DNA from: Jannaschia pagri
GTDB taxonomy: Bacteria; Pseudomonadota; Alphaproteobacteria; Rhodobacterales; Rhodobacteraceae
Assembly (NCBI RefSeq): GCF_019655435.1
Contig: NZ_BPFH01000003.1
Span: 186,001 to 250,000 of the forward strand
DNA length: 64,000 nucleotides
Direction: 5' to 3'
Shown: positions 1 to 9,938 of the stretch, in pieces
How positions within the stretch are numbered: the stretch's first letter is position 1
Layout: each line of letters begins with the position of its first letter
The notes under the pieces: model-generated
Databases searched by the model: none
The model's input: the letters and a program-made list of their open reading frames with translations, nothing else
What the model was told of the DNA's origin: nothing
Program-made: the position numbers and the translations under genes

Positions 1-462
1 CTAGGCCTGCGGCACAAGGCCGTGTCTGTCTTTGTGATGGACGGCGCGCGCATCCTGATCCAGCAACGCGCCCTGTCAAAGTATCATACGCCCGGACTGT
101 GGGCGAACACCTGCTGCACCCATCCGCTTTGGGACGAAGACAACGTCACCTGCGCCAACCGCCGATTGGCGGAGGAGGTGGGGATCACCGGCTTGACCAT
201 GCGGCCTCGCGGCGTTCTGGAGTATCGCGCGGATGTGGGCGACGGGTTGATTGAGCATGAGGTGGTCGAGGTCTTTACCGCCGATGCGGATCGGACAGTC
301 CCCATGGCGCTCAACCCCGATGAGGTGGCGGCCGTGCGGTGGGTCGATCTGTATGACCTTCGCGCAGAAATCGACCGTCATCCCGAGCGCTTCACCCCTT
401 GGCTGCGTATCTACATGCGAGAGCACATGGACGCGATCTTTGGCGTCCTGAACCGCGCCTAG
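1..462 (+). CDS. idi: Isopentenyl-diphosphate delta-isomerase, 5' end outside window
   Basis: Interconverts isopentenyl diphosphate and dimethylallyl diphosphate, the C5 units for carotenoids and the bacteriochlorophyll phytyl/geranylgeranyl tail; a soluble Nudix-fold metalloenzyme. The frame is open from base 1 and reads LGLRHKAVSVFVMDG, an internal stretch of type I isomerases, so the true start lies upstream and the GTG at 22 is probably not the initiator. The ANTCCTHP segment carries the active-site cysteine, RRLAEEVGI is the Nudix-like helix, and HEVVEVF follows. About 153 codons remain of a family usually near 175-180. It converges on the puf operon, and its position beside photosynthesis genes fits a role in pigment precursor supply. 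Identification is secure; only the start is missing. Confidence 0.93.
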   Translation, partial: LGLRHKAVSVFVMDGARILIQQRALSKYHTPGLWANTCCTHPLWDEDNVTCANRRLAEEVGITGLTMRPRGVLEYRADVGDGLIEHEVVEVFTADADRTVPMALNPDEVAAVRWVDLYDLRAEIDRHPERFTPWLRIYMREHMDAIFGVLNRA

Positions 463-956
463 TTGAAGGCCTTGATGGTTGGGGAAACACCGCCCTGACC
501 ATGATCTCCGATCCCTAGGCTCCATCTTCCCTTCAGTCAGCGCAAATTGAGCGTATCCACTCCGCGCGGAATCCCCATCGCGGCGCGGCTCGGATGACAA
601 TATGTGTCCGCCCTGTGCGGAGTGCCGCAACGCGATGATAGCCCGTGATCCGAAGCCGTCCCGTCGCGTCTAGCAGTCGGAAGGATCCGACGTCCCCAAG
701 CCCCCGTGCCCCCCCCCCTAACGCGGGCCCGGTCCGGTACTTGACCCAATTGCTTCTCCAACGTCGTTATCACGGACCCTACCTTTCCGAACGCGCTATG
801 CGGCGCAGCTTCGGGCCGGTCTCAGGAGGTCGGCAGCGATATCGAGACCACAGTCATCCTCAGCAAATCCAACACCTTCATACTCAGCCCTCACGTCCTC
901 TGCGTCTGTCCTCTGTCCGCGATCTGCCGTCCGGCGCGCCTGACCTCCCGAAGCAG
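463..956. other. Non-coding convergent spacer between idi and the puf terminator
   Basis: About 490 bases with no credible gene. The open frames here lack ribosome binding sites and have unnatural compositions rich in Arg, Ser and Pro. Small imperfect inverted repeats occur, for example around 474-501 just after idi and 606-620, but none is followed by a T-run. No tRNA or regulator-binding palindrome was recognised. Confidence 0.6.
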
Positions 957-994
957 ACAAAAAAAGCGCGCGAGGAGGAACTCCATCGCGCGCT
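957..994 (-). terminator. Rho-independent terminator of the puf operon
   Basis: Bases 965-973 and 986-994 form a perfect 9-bp GC-rich stem whose loop can pair further (GGAG/CTCC). Reading leftward, the stem is followed by seven T residues (A959-A965 on the plus strand). It lies about 80 bases after the pufC stop codon, so it should end the long crtEF-bchCXYZ-puf transcript. Confidence 0.88.
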
Positions 995-1074
995 CAGGCA
1001 TGCCTACTCGGATTGGGACATCGTAGGGCATGGGGGTCGGCACCCACCTACAAGGGGCGGAGGCCGGAAAGCGA

Positions 1075-2187
1075 TCACTCGTAGACAGGCGGTTCCGAGC
1101 TGGCCAATTCAGGCCAATCCGCGATCATGTTCAGACCCTGCAGCGGCTTGTTGTAGCCTTGGTGGCAGGTCTTGCAGGCGGCCTTCGGCGCATCGGCATA
1201 GACCGGACCCAGACGCTCTGGCGGGTAGACCGGGCCCAACGGCTCCAGGAAGTCGTTGTTGAGCTCCTGTGCCATGATGATGCCGAGCGATGCCGTGGCC
1301 CACTGGGGCGTGTGCTGCGACGGGTCATAGAAGGCCCGGCTGTTGTGACAGAAGACACAGTTCACACCCAGCGAGTTGGCGAAGTAGTTCATGAAGCTGA
1401 ACGTCCGCTCCGTGTTCTGCCAGGTCGCCACACCTTCGTCCGCAGGCCAATCCCCAACGCGGCTTTCCAGGTCGTGCACGGCGATCACATTGTCCTCATA
1501 GAGGTAGCGATACAGCGCATCGGAGGGCAGCGAGGTGAACTGAGACTGAACCGTCGCCCGGTTTTGAACCGCTGACCAACCGGCCGTCGACTCGGTGACA
1601 GGGTCGATGCGGAACCAGATGTTGTTCGGCACCGGCTGACCACGGTGGCAGGAGTAGCAGTTCACCCCGACCTCTTGGTTTGCCTGAACGTGACCGATCC
1701 ATTCCTCATTGATGTACTGAGTCATCTGGATCATGCGACGCGAGACGATCTTGGTGTAATTGTCGTCCGAGGCGTAGTTGATCTCTCCATCGTCGTTCTG
1801 CACGTGGCAGTAGAGGCACCCTTGGTCGGGCGAGACCCACTGGGTCATCGCGTTCATCAGGCGGTTGAAGTTGCCGTCGGACACGCCACCCAGGACCTGC
1901 ACGTTCTCGTAGACTTCACCGGCGAGCGGCTCTCCCTCTTCGCGGGGATAGGGCTCTTCGGTGTAGTACTCTTCGATGGTGGGATCGACCGTGCTGCTGA
2001 GGGCCGCAATCTGCATCCCCGTCCCACGTGGGCCAGTCTGATCGAACTCATCGTAGAACGGGTTGCCCCAGGTCACCACAAGCGCCGCCAGGAACAGGGC
2101 CCCACCCAGGGCCCCCACCAGAATGGCGGGGCCGAAGATGTTGGTGGGGTTTTTCGCGTTCCAATCGTCGAACCATTTGGGGAACAT
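1075..2187 (-). CDS. pufC: Photosynthetic reaction centre tetraheme cytochrome c subunit
   Basis: Periplasmic, membrane-anchored donor that re-reduces the photo-oxidised special pair. The 370-residue product has four CxxCH heme motifs at residues 124-128, 177-181, 277-281 and 338-342. An N-terminal hydrophobic segment (about 20-40) acts as uncleaved anchor or signal. Four Met-containing helices, as expected for axial ligands, precede or surround the heme sites. It begins one base after the pufM stop and is the last gene of the operon, before a strong terminator. A pufC at this position, with no pufX, is the arrangement in many marine Rhodobacterales and differs from Rhodobacter sphaeroides and capsulatus. 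Length matches the family. Confidence 0.97.
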   Translation of the reverse strand: MFPKWFDDWNAKNPTNIFGPAILVGALGGALFLAALVVTWGNPFYDEFDQTGPRGTGMQIAALSSTVDPTIEEYYTEEPYPREEGEPLAGEVYENVQVLGGVSDGNFNRLMNAMTQWVSPDQGCLYCHVQNDDGEINYASDDNYTKIVSRRMIQMTQYINEEWIGHVQANQEVGVNCYSCHRGQPVPNNIWFRIDPVTESTAGWSAVQNRATVQSQFTSLPSDALYRYLYEDNVIAVHDLESRVGDWPADEGVATWQNTERTFSFMNYFANSLGVNCVFCHNSRAFYDPSQHTPQWATASLGIIMAQELNNDFLEPLGPVYPPERLGPVYADAPKAACKTCHQGYNKPLQGLNMIADWPELASSEPPVYE

Positions 2188-2188
2188 C

Positions 2189-3166
2189 TTATTCGCCTCC
2201 CGTCACGTATTCCTCGTACCCGTAGGGTTCGAGATAGGTGGGGGCGAAGTAGTGCTCCTGCGCCCAGATGAACCAGTTGTCGACGACAGTGCCGGTCAAC
2301 AGGATGCCGATGCCGCCGGTGATCGGGGTCAGGACCGCGAACCACCAGGCCCAGCGGTGGATCCCCTCCATCGTGGCGTTGAAGCCCATGGTCCAGCGCC
2401 AGAACAGGGCCGCGCGCTCGGTCGCGGTACCGCGGTCATAGATCTGCTCCAACTCGCGGTCGCCGCCGTAGCGGGTCACCGCCAGGATCGTCGCACCGTG
2501 CATGGCAAACAGCAGGACCGAGCCATAGAGGAACACGATCGAAAGCGCGTGGAACGGGTTGTAGTAGAGGTTCCCGTAGCGGATCGAGAAGGCCGTCGTC
2601 CAATCCAGGTGCGGGAAGATCCCGTAGGGCACCATCTCGGACCAGGATCCCATCAGGATCGGGCGGAAGAAGCCCAGCACAAGGAACAACCAGATCGCTG
2701 CCAGAAAGGCCCAGGCGACGTGCTTGCCCATCTTATGCTGCTGCGCCAGGAAATAGGACCGGGCCCACCAGCTCATCACCGAGATCAGCAGTAAGAAACT
2801 GGCGATCATATACCACCCGCCATCATTCAGCGGCGGCATGGTGAGGCCGTACTCTGGCGACGGCGGCTCCAACGCGAGCCAGAAGAGCTGCCGGATGAAC
2901 TCCGGGATCGACCACCCAACCTGCGACAGCATGTTGAAGCCGATGATGTTCAACCACAGCGTGCCCGTCGCCAGGGACACCACGCCAAAGAAGCCCAGGT
3001 AAACCGGCCCCAGCTGCGCGTTGCCCAACCAACCGGCCAGGGTGGAGAAGGACGCGGATTTAGTCCGCTCCCGGTGCATCTCGTTTTCGTTGTCCATCCC
3101 CATCTCAGGTGCGCCTTGCACCTGAACTTGGGTGAAGATGTTTTGGTATTCAGGCCACCAAGACAT
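2189..3166 (-). CDS. pufM: Photosynthetic reaction centre M subunit
   Basis: Core transmembrane subunit that with PufL binds the special-pair and accessory bacteriochlorophylls, bacteriopheophytins, quinones and the non-heme iron. The 325-residue chain starts [11 protein letters not shown] and has five membrane helices. The pigment and iron ligands are in place: His186, His206, His223, Glu238 and His270, a constant offset of four from the Rhodobacter sphaeroides M numbering (182, 202, 219, 234, 266). A GGAGG lies 10 bases before the ATG. It starts three bases after the pufL stop and ends one base before pufC. Identification is certain. Confidence 0.98.
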   Translation of the reverse strand: MSWWPEYQNIFTQVQVQGAPEMGMDNENEMHRERTKSASFSTLAGWLGNAQLGPVYLGFFGVVSLATGTLWLNIIGFNMLSQVGWSIPEFIRQLFWLALEPPSPEYGLTMPPLNDGGWYMIASFLLLISVMSWWARSYFLAQQHKMGKHVAWAFLAAIWLFLVLGFFRPILMGSWSEMVPYGIFPHLDWTTAFSIRYGNLYYNPFHALSIVFLYGSVLLFAMHGATILAVTRYGGDRELEQIYDRGTATERAALFWRWTMGFNATMEGIHRWAWWFAVLTPITGGIGILLTGTVVDNWFIWAQEHYFAPTYLEPYGYEEYVTGGE

Positions 3167-3169
3167 GAC

Positions 3170-4009
3170 TCACATCCCTCCTGCAGCGGGCCAGATTGGC
3201 AGTGTCAGCCACCAGTTCCACCACTCGGGCCAACCCTTCGTCCAAAGGGGTCCAGAGATGATGATACAGACGGCGGAAAAGAAACCGGCGTTGATGGCCA
3301 GCAGGAACCCGACACGGTGAATGCCCAGGGTGCCCACAGAATAGCCGATGAAATCGCGGAAGAACGTATCTTCGTGATCGGGGGTCTTGGCCTCTTCGCC
3401 CTTTTCGGGGTTTGCGGCGGACAGAACCAGTGCCCCGTGCAAGGCCAGGGCCAGCGTCGTCGTGAAGAACAGCGTCACAGCCAGCATATGGGCCGGATTG
3501 TAGTGGAAGTGCAGATAGGCGTAGCCCGTGTTGCTGACCCAATCCAGGTGGCTGAAGATGCCATACGGAAACCCGTGCCCCCAGGCGCCCATCAGAAGCG
3601 GGCGAAACACGTTCAGCGTCACATAGGCAAAGATCGCAACACTAAAGGCGAAGGGTACGTGGTAACCCATGCCCAGCTTGCGGCAGATCTCCACCTCGCG
3701 CAGGGCCCAGCTGACGAAGGCACCCACGGCACAGATCGTGATGATCTGCCACAGACCACCTGCCTGTAGCGGGGCAAGGCCCAGACCGTAGGACAAGTCC
3801 GGCGGCGCGATGTTGATCGTCCAGGGGTTGAACGTCCCCTGCCACGAGGCGCCAATGAATATGAGAAGCGTCCCAAGGGCCGCAAAGAAGGCAGTCGTGA
3901 CCCCGAAGAAGCCGACGTAAAACGGCCCCACCCAAAAGTCGAAAAGATCGCCCCCGATCAGCGTCCCGCCTCGGACGCGGTATTTTCTCTCGAAGCTGAG
4001 CAATGCCAT
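3170..4009 (-). CDS. pufL: Photosynthetic reaction centre L subunit
   Basis: Transmembrane reaction-centre core protein of 279 residues, partner of PufM. The start chosen is [15 protein letters not shown], with GGAGG six bases upstream; the frame is open 39 bases further but lacks family similarity there. Ligand histidines are His154, His174, His191 and His231, each one higher than the classical L-subunit numbering because Met1 is counted. The SHLDW and YNPAHM motifs are intact and five membrane helices are visible. It lies 121 bases after pufA, with a stable hairpin in the gap that probably sets the LH1 to reaction-centre ratio. Confidence 0.97.
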   Translation of the reverse strand: MALLSFERKYRVRGGTLIGGDLFDFWVGPFYVGFFGVTTAFFAALGTLLIFIGASWQGTFNPWTINIAPPDLSYGLGLAPLQAGGLWQIITICAVGAFVSWALREVEICRKLGMGYHVPFAFSVAIFAYVTLNVFRPLLMGAWGHGFPYGIFSHLDWVSNTGYAYLHFHYNPAHMLAVTLFFTTTLALALHGALVLSAANPEKGEEAKTPDHEDTFFRDFIGYSVGTLGIHRVGFLLAINAGFFSAVCIIISGPLWTKGWPEWWNWWLTLPIWPAAGGM

Positions 4010-4092
4010 GGGGCAGCCTCCGCGCATTCGGGACGGTCGCCGGGCCACGCGCGGCGCAGCCCCTGTTTCCGTCTAGTTATCGTTGGGATTGG

Positions 4093-4122
4093 CGCGGGCG
4101 AGACGTCACCGCCCCGCCCGCG
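4093..4122 (-). promoter_or_regulatory. pufA-pufL intercistronic RNA hairpin
   Basis: Bases 4093-4100 and 4115-4122 form a perfect 8-bp G+C stem beginning 9 bases after the pufA stop codon. A hairpin here is well known in Rhodobacter, where it blocks 3' exonucleases and raises the level of pufBA over pufLM mRNA. The sequence supports the same role; the effect itself is inferred. Confidence 0.75.
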
Positions 4123-4130
4123 ACCGGGTG

Positions 4131-4292
4131 TTATTCGCCCCGTGCGGCGGCGCTCAACTCGAACCAGTTGTAGCCGTCGTAGGACAGCAGCACGAGATGG
4201 ATCATCGCAGCGAGCAGGAACAGGAAGACGCCCTGAGCCACGAAAACGCGGCGCGGGTCGAAGACCAGCCAGATTTTGTAAAACTTGGACAT
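4131..4292 (-). CDS. pufA: Light-harvesting complex 1 alpha chain
   Basis: Small single-span inner-membrane antenna polypeptide of 53 residues (begins [17 protein letters not shown]) that binds bacteriochlorophyll a and a carotenoid and rings the reaction centre with the beta chain. One hydrophobic helix (about 16-37) carries the bacteriochlorophyll ligand His32 in the motif AAMIHLVLL. The soluble N-terminus has the usual [10 protein letters not shown] signature. It lies 11 bases after pufB and is followed by the intercistronic hairpin. The length and His position are normal for LH1 alpha. Confidence 0.95.
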   Translation of the reverse strand: MSKFYKIWLVFDPRRVFVAQGVFLFLLAAMIHLVLLSYDGYNWFELSAAARGE

Positions 4293-4303
4293 GATCTACC
4301 CCC

Positions 4304-4459
4304 TCAGAACGCGAACCACGGGAACACGATGTACGTGAGCAGGTGGGCGACTACGGCGACTGCCGAAAACAGCCAGAGCCCGCTCAAATACACCGCATGC
4401 AGTTCCTGGGCCTGCTCGTCGGTGAGACCTGTGAAAGACAGGTCGGTTCTGTCAGCCAT
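4304..4459 (-). CDS. pufB: Light-harvesting complex 1 beta chain
   Basis: LH1 beta apoprotein of 51 residues, beginning [21 protein letters not shown] and ending FPWFAF. His39 in VVAHLL is the bacteriochlorophyll ligand, and His21 is the second conserved histidine at the membrane edge. The start is fixed by AAGGAG seven bases before the ATG; the same frame runs 20 codons further upstream but without family similarity. It is the first of the pufBALMC segment and is separated from pufQ by about 195 bases. Confidence 0.95.
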   Translation of the reverse strand: MADRTDLSFTGLTDEQAQELHAVYLSGLWLFSAVAVVAHLLTYIVFPWFAF

Positions 4460-4654
4460 GGGAAAACTCCTTAGAACTGACGCCGCACACCCTGCGGCCG
4501 GGCCCCGATGCCGCCTCATTGCGACATCGGCCGATCACCCCCCTGGCGGGGGATGAAAGTTCTGCTCCGATCCGCCCGGCCACGGGAAGGGGAGCGTATA
4601 GTCATGCCCTGGCGTGTCTGACGTGCTGGGGCGTTGGTCGGCTCGGGTCTGGGG
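4460..4654 (-). promoter_or_regulatory. pufQ-pufB intercistronic leader with a GC hairpin
   Basis: This 195-base gap is the longest within the puf operon. It contains a 5-bp C5/G5 stem with a 4-base loop at 4539-4552, upstream of the pufB ribosome binding site. In Rhodobacter the corresponding segment holds mRNA processing sites that create stable pufBA transcripts; that role here is inferred from position only. No second open frame was found in it. Confidence 0.35.
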
Positions 4655-4876
4655 TCAGACCGAACAGATCGTCGTCGTCACATCGCGCGCGCGGGTCCAA
4701 GCATCCGTCAGGATACCAGGGCGCGGAGATGTGTCGGACTGCACCGCCGCCGATACTGCGCGCAGCCCCGCCAAAGGCAGCGACAGCGCAAAGATCGGGG
4801 CGAAGTACATCCAGTATTCCCAGCCCGGTTCCTTGCGGGACCGTGCGATCGGGGTGTTCGAGGTCATGTCAGACAT
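4655..4876 (-). CDS. pufQ: PufQ, bacteriochlorophyll synthesis / LH assembly factor
   Basis: Short membrane protein of 73 residues associated in Rhodobacter with bacteriochlorophyll intermediate handling during antenna assembly. The start is MSDMTSNTP, chosen because GGAGG lies six bases before the ATG and because it overlaps the last codons of bchZ. One membrane span (about 22-43, including [17 protein letters not shown]) follows a short basic N-terminus. The C-terminal pattern of [16 protein letters not shown] matches the PufQ ending of AW-A-A-ITP-I type. Sequence identity to known PufQ is modest, so the call rests on size, topology, C-terminal pattern and location between bchZ and pufB. 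Confidence 0.85.
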   Translation of the reverse strand: MSDMTSNTPIARSRKEPGWEYWMYFAPIFALSLPLAGLRAVSAAVQSDTSPRPGILTDAWTRARDVTTTICSV

Positions 4877-6347
4877 GCTCGTCCTCCTTGGTCTGGGTAT
4901 CTTTGGGGGCGAGGCGTGCAACCGTTTCGGCATCGACACGGGCCGCCCCCGCCTTAAGCGCTGCCCGTTCCGCCTGATCGCGGAGTGTCTTGGCAGCGGA
5001 AATTCTGGTCAGCACTGGGAAGCCGGCCACGATCCGGTCGAGCAGGGCCTGGGCCTCAGGCTCCCACGGGAAATCGCGCTTGAGCGGTGTTGGCGTTGCC
5101 TCGGCCGCGTCCATGTCCGTGCCGAGCGGCAGAATATGGAACAGCGCATCGAACAAGCCGTTGCAGATCTCTTGCAACAGATACGTGGCACCCGCGTAGC
5201 CCATGAAGGGCGTGCCCGTGGCCCGCCGAATGGCCGCGCCGGGAAAGCCCGCCGGTATAAACGCAGGCTTCGGCCCAAATCCGCCCGCCGTCTCGGCCAG
5301 ATACATCTTCTCGTTGATCGACCCCATGAGCACGAGGGGCCGCTTCACGGCGATCATCTCGCGCACCGCGTCATTGTCGGTCTTGCGCCCCGCCACACGC
5401 GGCACCGCGAAGGCACAGGGCAGGCCCAGATCGTCTTCCAGGAACAGGCGGATGCCCCGGGTGTAGGTCTCATTCGCCACGATCCCAAAGGACGCGGTCG
5501 CAAAGAAATCCTGCGTCACCGACCGCCACAAATCCCAAACGGGTTTCAGCGTCGAATGCTTTTCGGTCTCGATGAACGGCTCCGGGTCCAGCCCGGTCAG
5601 CTCGCCCAACTTGCGCAGGAAGGAGGTCGTGCTCTCAACCCCGATAGGTGCCTGCAGATACGGCTTCCCCAGGACCTCGCAGAGCCCGCGCCCAAACTCC
5701 CGATACATGCAGATGTTGACGTCCGCGTTCACCAGGTTGCGCATCTCGGCCAGATGGGCGCCCAGGGGCATGACCATGTTGACCTCGGCCCCGATCCCTT
5801 CGACCAGACGCCGGATTTCGGCCAAGTCCGAGGGCATGTTGAAGGTGCCATACATGGGCCCCAGGATGTTGACGCGGGGCTTGGCGCCGGCTTCGCGCTT
5901 CGCTTCCTTGGGCATTCGGCCCTTGGTCATCCCGAACTCGGTAAAGATCCAGGTCATGGCACGGTCCGCGGCCTGCCATTGATCTTCGTCGATGGTGCGC
6001 GGCAGGAACCGCTGGATGTTGGTGCCCTCGGGCGTCACGCCACCACCAATCATCTCGGCGATGGATCCCGTCACAACCACGGCAGGCAGGGCCGGATCCA
6101 ACGTGCCCCAGGCCCGCTTCATCGCGCCCTCAGTCCCGTCGCGACCCAACTCCTCCTCACCAAGCCCGGTGGTCACGATGGGAAGTTCGTGGGGCGGCAA
6201 GGCATCGGTGTAGTGCAGCACCGAGGTGACGGGCAGGTTTTCACAGCCAACGGGTCCGTCGATGACGACCTGCAGGCCCTTCACGGCGCAGAACGCGTAA
6301 ACAGCCCCCCAATAGCCGCCGGCCCGATCATGATCCTGGATCAACAT
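4869..6347 (-). CDS. bchZ: Chlorophyllide a reductase subunit Z
   Basis: Subunit of the nitrogenase-like chlorophyllide a oxidoreductase that, with BchX and BchY, reduces the B ring of chlorophyllide a to give the bacteriochlorin. The start at 6347 gives [14 protein letters not shown], the family N-terminus, with GGAG nine bases upstream; the open frame extends 26 codons further into a GC hairpin and is not used. The conserved block containing [16 protein letters not shown] includes a catalytic-core cysteine, and [20 protein letters not shown] and [17 protein letters not shown] are family blocks. The 492-residue length is normal. It overlaps pufQ by eight bases, linking pigment synthesis to antenna expression. 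Confidence 0.97.
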   Translation of the reverse strand: MLIQDHDRAGGYWGAVYAFCAVKGLQVVIDGPVGCENLPVTSVLHYTDALPPHELPIVTTGLGEEELGRDGTEGAMKRAWGTLDPALPAVVVTGSIAEMIGGGVTPEGTNIQRFLPRTIDEDQWQAADRAMTWIFTEFGMTKGRMPKEAKREAGAKPRVNILGPMYGTFNMPSDLAEIRRLVEGIGAEVNMVMPLGAHLAEMRNLVNADVNICMYREFGRGLCEVLGKPYLQAPIGVESTTSFLRKLGELTGLDPEPFIETEKHSTLKPVWDLWRSVTQDFFATASFGIVANETYTRGIRLFLEDDLGLPCAFAVPRVAGRKTDNDAVREMIAVKRPLVLMGSINEKMYLAETAGGFGPKPAFIPAGFPGAAIRRATGTPFMGYAGATYLLQEICNGLFDALFHILPLGTDMDAAEATPTPLKRDFPWEPEAQALLDRIVAGFPVLTRISAAKTLRDQAERAALKAGAARVDAETVARLAPKDTQTKEDEHV

Positions 6348-6390
6348 GCGAAAGGTCTCCGCTTCGATGTTCCGGAAATATGCCGGGGGT

Positions 6391-6408
6391 GCGGGGGCTG
6401 GCCCCCGC
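6391..6408 (-). promoter_or_regulatory. GC hairpin in the bchY-bchZ gap
   Basis: Bases 6391-6397 and 6402-6408 form a perfect 7-bp G/C stem with loop CTGG. It sits in an 88-base gap between two genes that would otherwise be expected to overlap, and it has no following T-run. It may act as an mRNA stability or attenuation element. Confidence 0.5.
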
Positions 6409-6435
6409 CGTGCCCACAGATGCAAAGCGACCAGA

Positions 6436-7938
6436 TCATATCATCTGCTCCGCCTTTGCGGCGCGGGCGCGCTTATCCAACTTCTTCCGGTGCGCCGCGC
6501 GAAAGTCGGGGCGTAGGTTCGGCGCATCTTCCCAGACACCCGAGGTATCGCCGTGACCGACGCCCTCGAAAAAGCCGCGCATCCGGCCCATGCGATCCTT
6601 GTTCCCGATCGCCGCATTCACCACCTGCTGCAAGGATCCGGCACCGGCGGGTCCCATTAGGGGACGGGCAGAAATCAGGTTGGTGAAATAGAGCGACGGG
6701 ATCCCAAGCTCCTTCGCCTTCTGCACCACGGGCGTGGTCCCAATGGCGAGGTCCGGGCGCAGGCCCTCGACCACTGCCAAGTCATCCTCCAGGGAGGCTC
6801 GGAATTTCACCGTTACGCCCCGGGCTTCCAACCAGTCTAGATCTGGGGCCGACCAAGGCGTCTTGGGGCAGGCGGTGCCCACATAGGGCACATCGGCGCC
6901 GCTTTCGATCAGCAGGCGGGCCACCAACAACTCAGAGCCTTCGTAGCCCGACACGGTGACGGTCCCGTCGATCCGGCTGCCAGACAGGGCACCTTTGATC
7001 GCCGGGAGGAATTGGTTCTGCGCCTCGGCCACTGTCGCGGCAGGAATCCCAAAGGCATCGCCGACTGAGGCGAGCCACGCAGCCGTTCCATCGACCCCAA
7101 CAGGGGCCGACCCGAGCACAGGGCGTCCGGCCGCCTGAAACTCCCGCACGGCTGCGGTGTAGAAGGGATGGATCGCGGCGACAGCGCCACAATCCAACGC
7201 AGAATAGAACTCGCGCCACTCACGGCAGGGAACGACCGGACCTGCCGCCAGACCGAGTGGCGCGAGCATTCCGGCAATCCCCAAGGGGTCCGCCGGAAAC
7301 ATTTCGCCCAACAGCGTGACTGTCGGACGATCGGATTTGCCCGCTTGCGGCGCGGGCACGGGACCCGCCGCCGCCTCCTTGCGAGCGTAGGAAAGCATTG
7401 CTCCGGCCAGGACATCCTTGGCCTCAGCGTGGGTGGGGATGCCGAAACCCGGCACGTCGATGCCGATGATCCGCACCCCGTCGATTTCGTCGGGCAGCAG
7501 GCGCAGGGGCACCCCGCTGGCGGTCGGCACACAGAGATTGGTGACGACGATTGCGTCGAGCTTTTCGGGGTCGGCCAGCTTGTGGACAGCCTCCCGAATG
7601 TCTTCGAACAGCTTGCCAGTCACCAGCGTTTCACTGTCGAAAGGCACGTATCCCACCGACCGGCGCGCACCATAGAAGTGGGACACGAAGCTCAGACCAT
7701 AGACGCAGCAGGCCGAGCCGCTGAGCACGGTGGCCACGCGCTTCATCCGCAGCCCCACACGCAGGGAGCCGAAGGCGGGGCACATGCTTTGGGGCTTATC
7801 GTGGGGACCGACGGGATAGTCAGCCTTGAACCGATCCAGCAGATCGCCCTGCCCGGCCTCGCGCGCGGCCTGCTCCATCGTCTCGGACGAGGTGCAACCG
7901 CCGGTCTGGGTCGCCATATGTTGCAGGTCATCAGGCAT
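6436..7938 (-). CDS. bchY: Chlorophyllide a reductase subunit Y
   Basis: Nitrogenase-component-1-like subunit that forms the catalytic heterotetramer with BchZ. The start chosen is [14 protein letters not shown] at 7938, which overlaps the bchX stop by eight bases (ATGCCTGA) and should be translationally coupled; a GGAGG lies 12 bases upstream. An internal ATG seven codons later is possible but lacks a binding site. Recognisable blocks are [40 protein letters not shown] and [15 protein letters not shown], containing the cysteines expected to hold the Fe-S cluster with BchZ. At 500 residues it has the family length. Confidence 0.96.
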   Translation of the reverse strand: MPDDLQHMATQTGGCTSSETMEQAAREAGQGDLLDRFKADYPVGPHDKPQSMCPAFGSLRVGLRMKRVATVLSGSACCVYGLSFVSHFYGARRSVGYVPFDSETLVTGKLFEDIREAVHKLADPEKLDAIVVTNLCVPTASGVPLRLLPDEIDGVRIIGIDVPGFGIPTHAEAKDVLAGAMLSYARKEAAAGPVPAPQAGKSDRPTVTLLGEMFPADPLGIAGMLAPLGLAAGPVVPCREWREFYSALDCGAVAAIHPFYTAAVREFQAAGRPVLGSAPVGVDGTAAWLASVGDAFGIPAATVAEAQNQFLPAIKGALSGSRIDGTVTVSGYEGSELLVARLLIESGADVPYVGTACPKTPWSAPDLDWLEARGVTVKFRASLEDDLAVVEGLRPDLAIGTTPVVQKAKELGIPSLYFTNLISARPLMGPAGAGSLQQVVNAAIGNKDRMGRMRGFFEGVGHGDTSGVWEDAPNLRPDFRAAHRKKLDKRARAAKAEQMI

Positions 7939-8932
7939 CGTCGTAGATGACCTCCAACGACGGCTTTTCCTCATAGAACTTGCCGCGCATATCCGCATCG
8001 GTGGCCGGCTCCAGGGTCACGCCAGCACCTGTTTCAGAGCCGTCGAACAGCTCCAACAGACCATCTTGCGACAGGGGCGCGGGACGCACGGGCGGCGCAG
8101 CGGCGACGTTCTCGCCTAGGGCCGCGAACAAAGCCCCCCACTGGCTCTGATCCGTGCCAACGATCTGATAGTTGGCGGATTTCTTGCGCAGGTCGTCGTC
8201 CTGGGGAATGCTGGCGAGCACGGGGATGCCAGCCGCTTCGGCAAAGGCCTGCGCCTCGCCCGACCCGTCGTCCTTGTTCACGACCAACCCCGCGACACCG
8301 ACGTTGCCGCCCAGCTTGCGGAAGTACTCAACCGCGGAACAGACGTTGTTGGCCACGTAAAGCGACTGGAGGTCGTTGGACCCCACCAAGATCACCTTCT
8401 GGGCCATGTCGCGGGCAATCGGCAGGCCGAAGCCGCCGCAGACCACGTCACCTAGGAAGTCGAGCAGCACGTAGTCGAAATCCCAGTCGTGAAAGCCCAG
8501 CTTTTCCAGCAACTCGAAGCCATGGATGATGCCACGTCCGCCGCAGCCGCGACCGACTTCGGGACCACCAAGCTCCATGGCAAAGACGCCGCCCCGCTTG
8601 AAGCAGACATCACCAATGGCGACCTCTTCGCCCGCCAACTTCTTGCGGGTCGAGGTTTCGATGATCGTCGGGCAGGCCTTTCCACCGAACAAAAGGCTGG
8701 TGGTATCGGACTTTGGATCGCAGCCGATCAACAGCACGCGCTTGCCCTGCTCGGCCATCATGTGGCTGAGGTTCGCCAAGGTGAAGGATTTGCCGATCCC
8801 GCCCTTGCCATAGATCGCGATGATCTGGGTCTTCTTAGTGGCTTCGGTCGGAATGACGTCGGCCAAGTCCTCGGACGCCTCTTCACGGAGACGGTCGGAG
8901 AAATCCTTGAGGTTGGGAACGTCCAGGCTCAT
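7931..8932 (-). CDS. bchX: Chlorophyllide a reductase iron protein, subunit X
   Basis: NifH-like ATPase that passes electrons to the BchYZ component. Starting at [11 protein letters not shown] (8932) the product has 333 residues. The P-loop GKGGIGKS is at residues 42-49. Cys130 (VGRGCGGRG) and Cys165 (DVVCGGFG) are 35 residues apart, as are the two bridging [4Fe-4S] cysteines of NifH. An N-terminal extension of about 35 residues before the P-loop and a C-terminal tail after about residue 290 are typical of BchX rather than BchL. The start codon overlaps the bchC stop as ATGA, so coupling is likely. The frame is open upstream through bchC but that part is not homologous. Confidence 0.97.
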   Translation of the reverse strand: MSLDVPNLKDFSDRLREEASEDLADVIPTEATKKTQIIAIYGKGGIGKSFTLANLSHMMAEQGKRVLLIGCDPKSDTTSLLFGGKACPTIIETSTRKKLAGEEVAIGDVCFKRGGVFAMELGGPEVGRGCGGRGIIHGFELLEKLGFHDWDFDYVLLDFLGDVVCGGFGLPIARDMAQKVILVGSNDLQSLYVANNVCSAVEYFRKLGGNVGVAGLVVNKDDGSGEAQAFAEAAGIPVLASIPQDDDLRKKSANYQIVGTDQSQWGALFAALGENVAAAPPVRPAPLSQDGLLELFDGSETGAGVTLEPATDADMRGKFYEEKPSLEVIYDDA

Positions 8933-9867
8933 GCGGTGTGCTCCCAATCGAGGATCATCTTCAGACAGTCGGGCGCGGCGAAGGCCTGGGCATAGGCCTC
9001 GGGCGCGTCGTGGGCGGGACGGGTGTGCGTAATCAGGGCGTCCAGGGATAGGACGCCATCTTCGACCAGATCGCGCGTGGCGACGAGATCGTCGCGGGTC
9101 CATTCGGCGCTAATGCGGAAACGGGCTTCACGCATGAAGGCGGGCGGATAGGCAAAGCTGACGGGCTGCGGATAGAACCCGGCCAGCACGATCTCCCCAC
9201 CCTTGGCCAGACGCCCAACCAGATCGTTCAAGAGACCTGCATTGCCGGAGGCATCGTAAATCGTGCGGTAGTCGCGGCGGTCGTCGGTCTCGGGATCAAT
9301 GACCTCGTAGCCCTGGGCACCACCGCGCCGCTCGGCCGCACGCTCCCACACTGTCGGGGCACCACCGGCGGCCACGGTCAGCCGGGCGAGCAGGCGACCG
9401 AAGGCGCCGTGACCCACAATGAGTTCGGGCAGATCCACACGCAGGCCCGCGATGGCGTGCCGCGCCGTGGCGGCCAACGCCAACAGGGCACCCTGTGCAC
9501 CTTGGCCTGGGTCAACTTTCACCAGCCGATCCGCTGGCGTCACAACGCGGGCCGCGGCGGCGCCGAACAGACCGCGCGCGCCATCATAGCAATCGGCCCC
9601 CGGGACAAAGACGCGGTCACCCACTTTGAGAAGGTTGGTTCCGCGGGCCTCAACGACCTCTCCCACAGCCTCATAGCCGGGGACGAGCGGATACCCCATG
9701 CCAGGAAACGGCGGCATCTCACCGGACCAGAGCAGCTTTTCCGTGCCGGTCGAAATCGCGGATTGCCGAATATCCACCACGACCGATCCCGCTTGCGGAT
9801 CGACCAAGCCCAGATCCCCGAGGGCAATGTCCCCCGGACCGGACATGATGATGGCTTCGGTCTGCAC
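8929..9867 (-). CDS. bchC: 3-hydroxyethyl bacteriochlorophyllide a dehydrogenase
   Basis: Medium-chain dehydrogenase that oxidises the C3 hydroxyethyl group to acetyl, a late step of bacteriochlorophyll a synthesis. The 312-residue product begins with GTG ([10 protein letters not shown]), preceded by GGGAG at the usual distance. Family blocks include [37 protein letters not shown] and [12 protein letters not shown] in the catalytic GroES-like half. A Rossmann part follows, with [14 protein letters not shown]. It is the first bch gene after crtF; a PpsR-type palindrome 72 bases upstream suggests its own light/redox-controlled promoter within the superoperon. Confidence 0.96.
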   Translation of the reverse strand: MQTEAIIMSGPGDIALGDLGLVDPQAGSVVVDIRQSAISTGTEKLLWSGEMPPFPGMGYPLVPGYEAVGEVVEARGTNLLKVGDRVFVPGADCYDGARGLFGAAAARVVTPADRLVKVDPGQGAQGALLALAATARHAIAGLRVDLPELIVGHGAFGRLLARLTVAAGGAPTVWERAAERRGGAQGYEVIDPETDDRRDYRTIYDASGNAGLLNDLVGRLAKGGEIVLAGFYPQPVSFAYPPAFMREARFRISAEWTRDDLVATRDLVEDGVLSLDALITHTRPAHDAPEAYAQAFAAPDCLKMILDWEHTA

Positions 9868-9938
9868 GCAATCTCTCCCTCAGGTACGCTGCAGGTGACT
9901 CACCCTGCTTGGGGTTACTCTACCGCCAGGGCACATAT

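Noticed and set aside
957-1074. Place where pufX would be expected after pufLM
   Set aside because: pufM is followed by pufC, and no short membrane-protein frame lies between pufC and the terminator.
645-1262. 205-codon rightward frame between idi and pufC
   Set aside because: It spans the puf terminator and the pufC end in antisense and is Arg/Pro-rich without domain signals.
4614-6686. 690-codon rightward frame across pufQ-bchZ
   Set aside because: It is antisense to well-identified pufQ, bchZ and bchY and has no recognisable domain or binding site.
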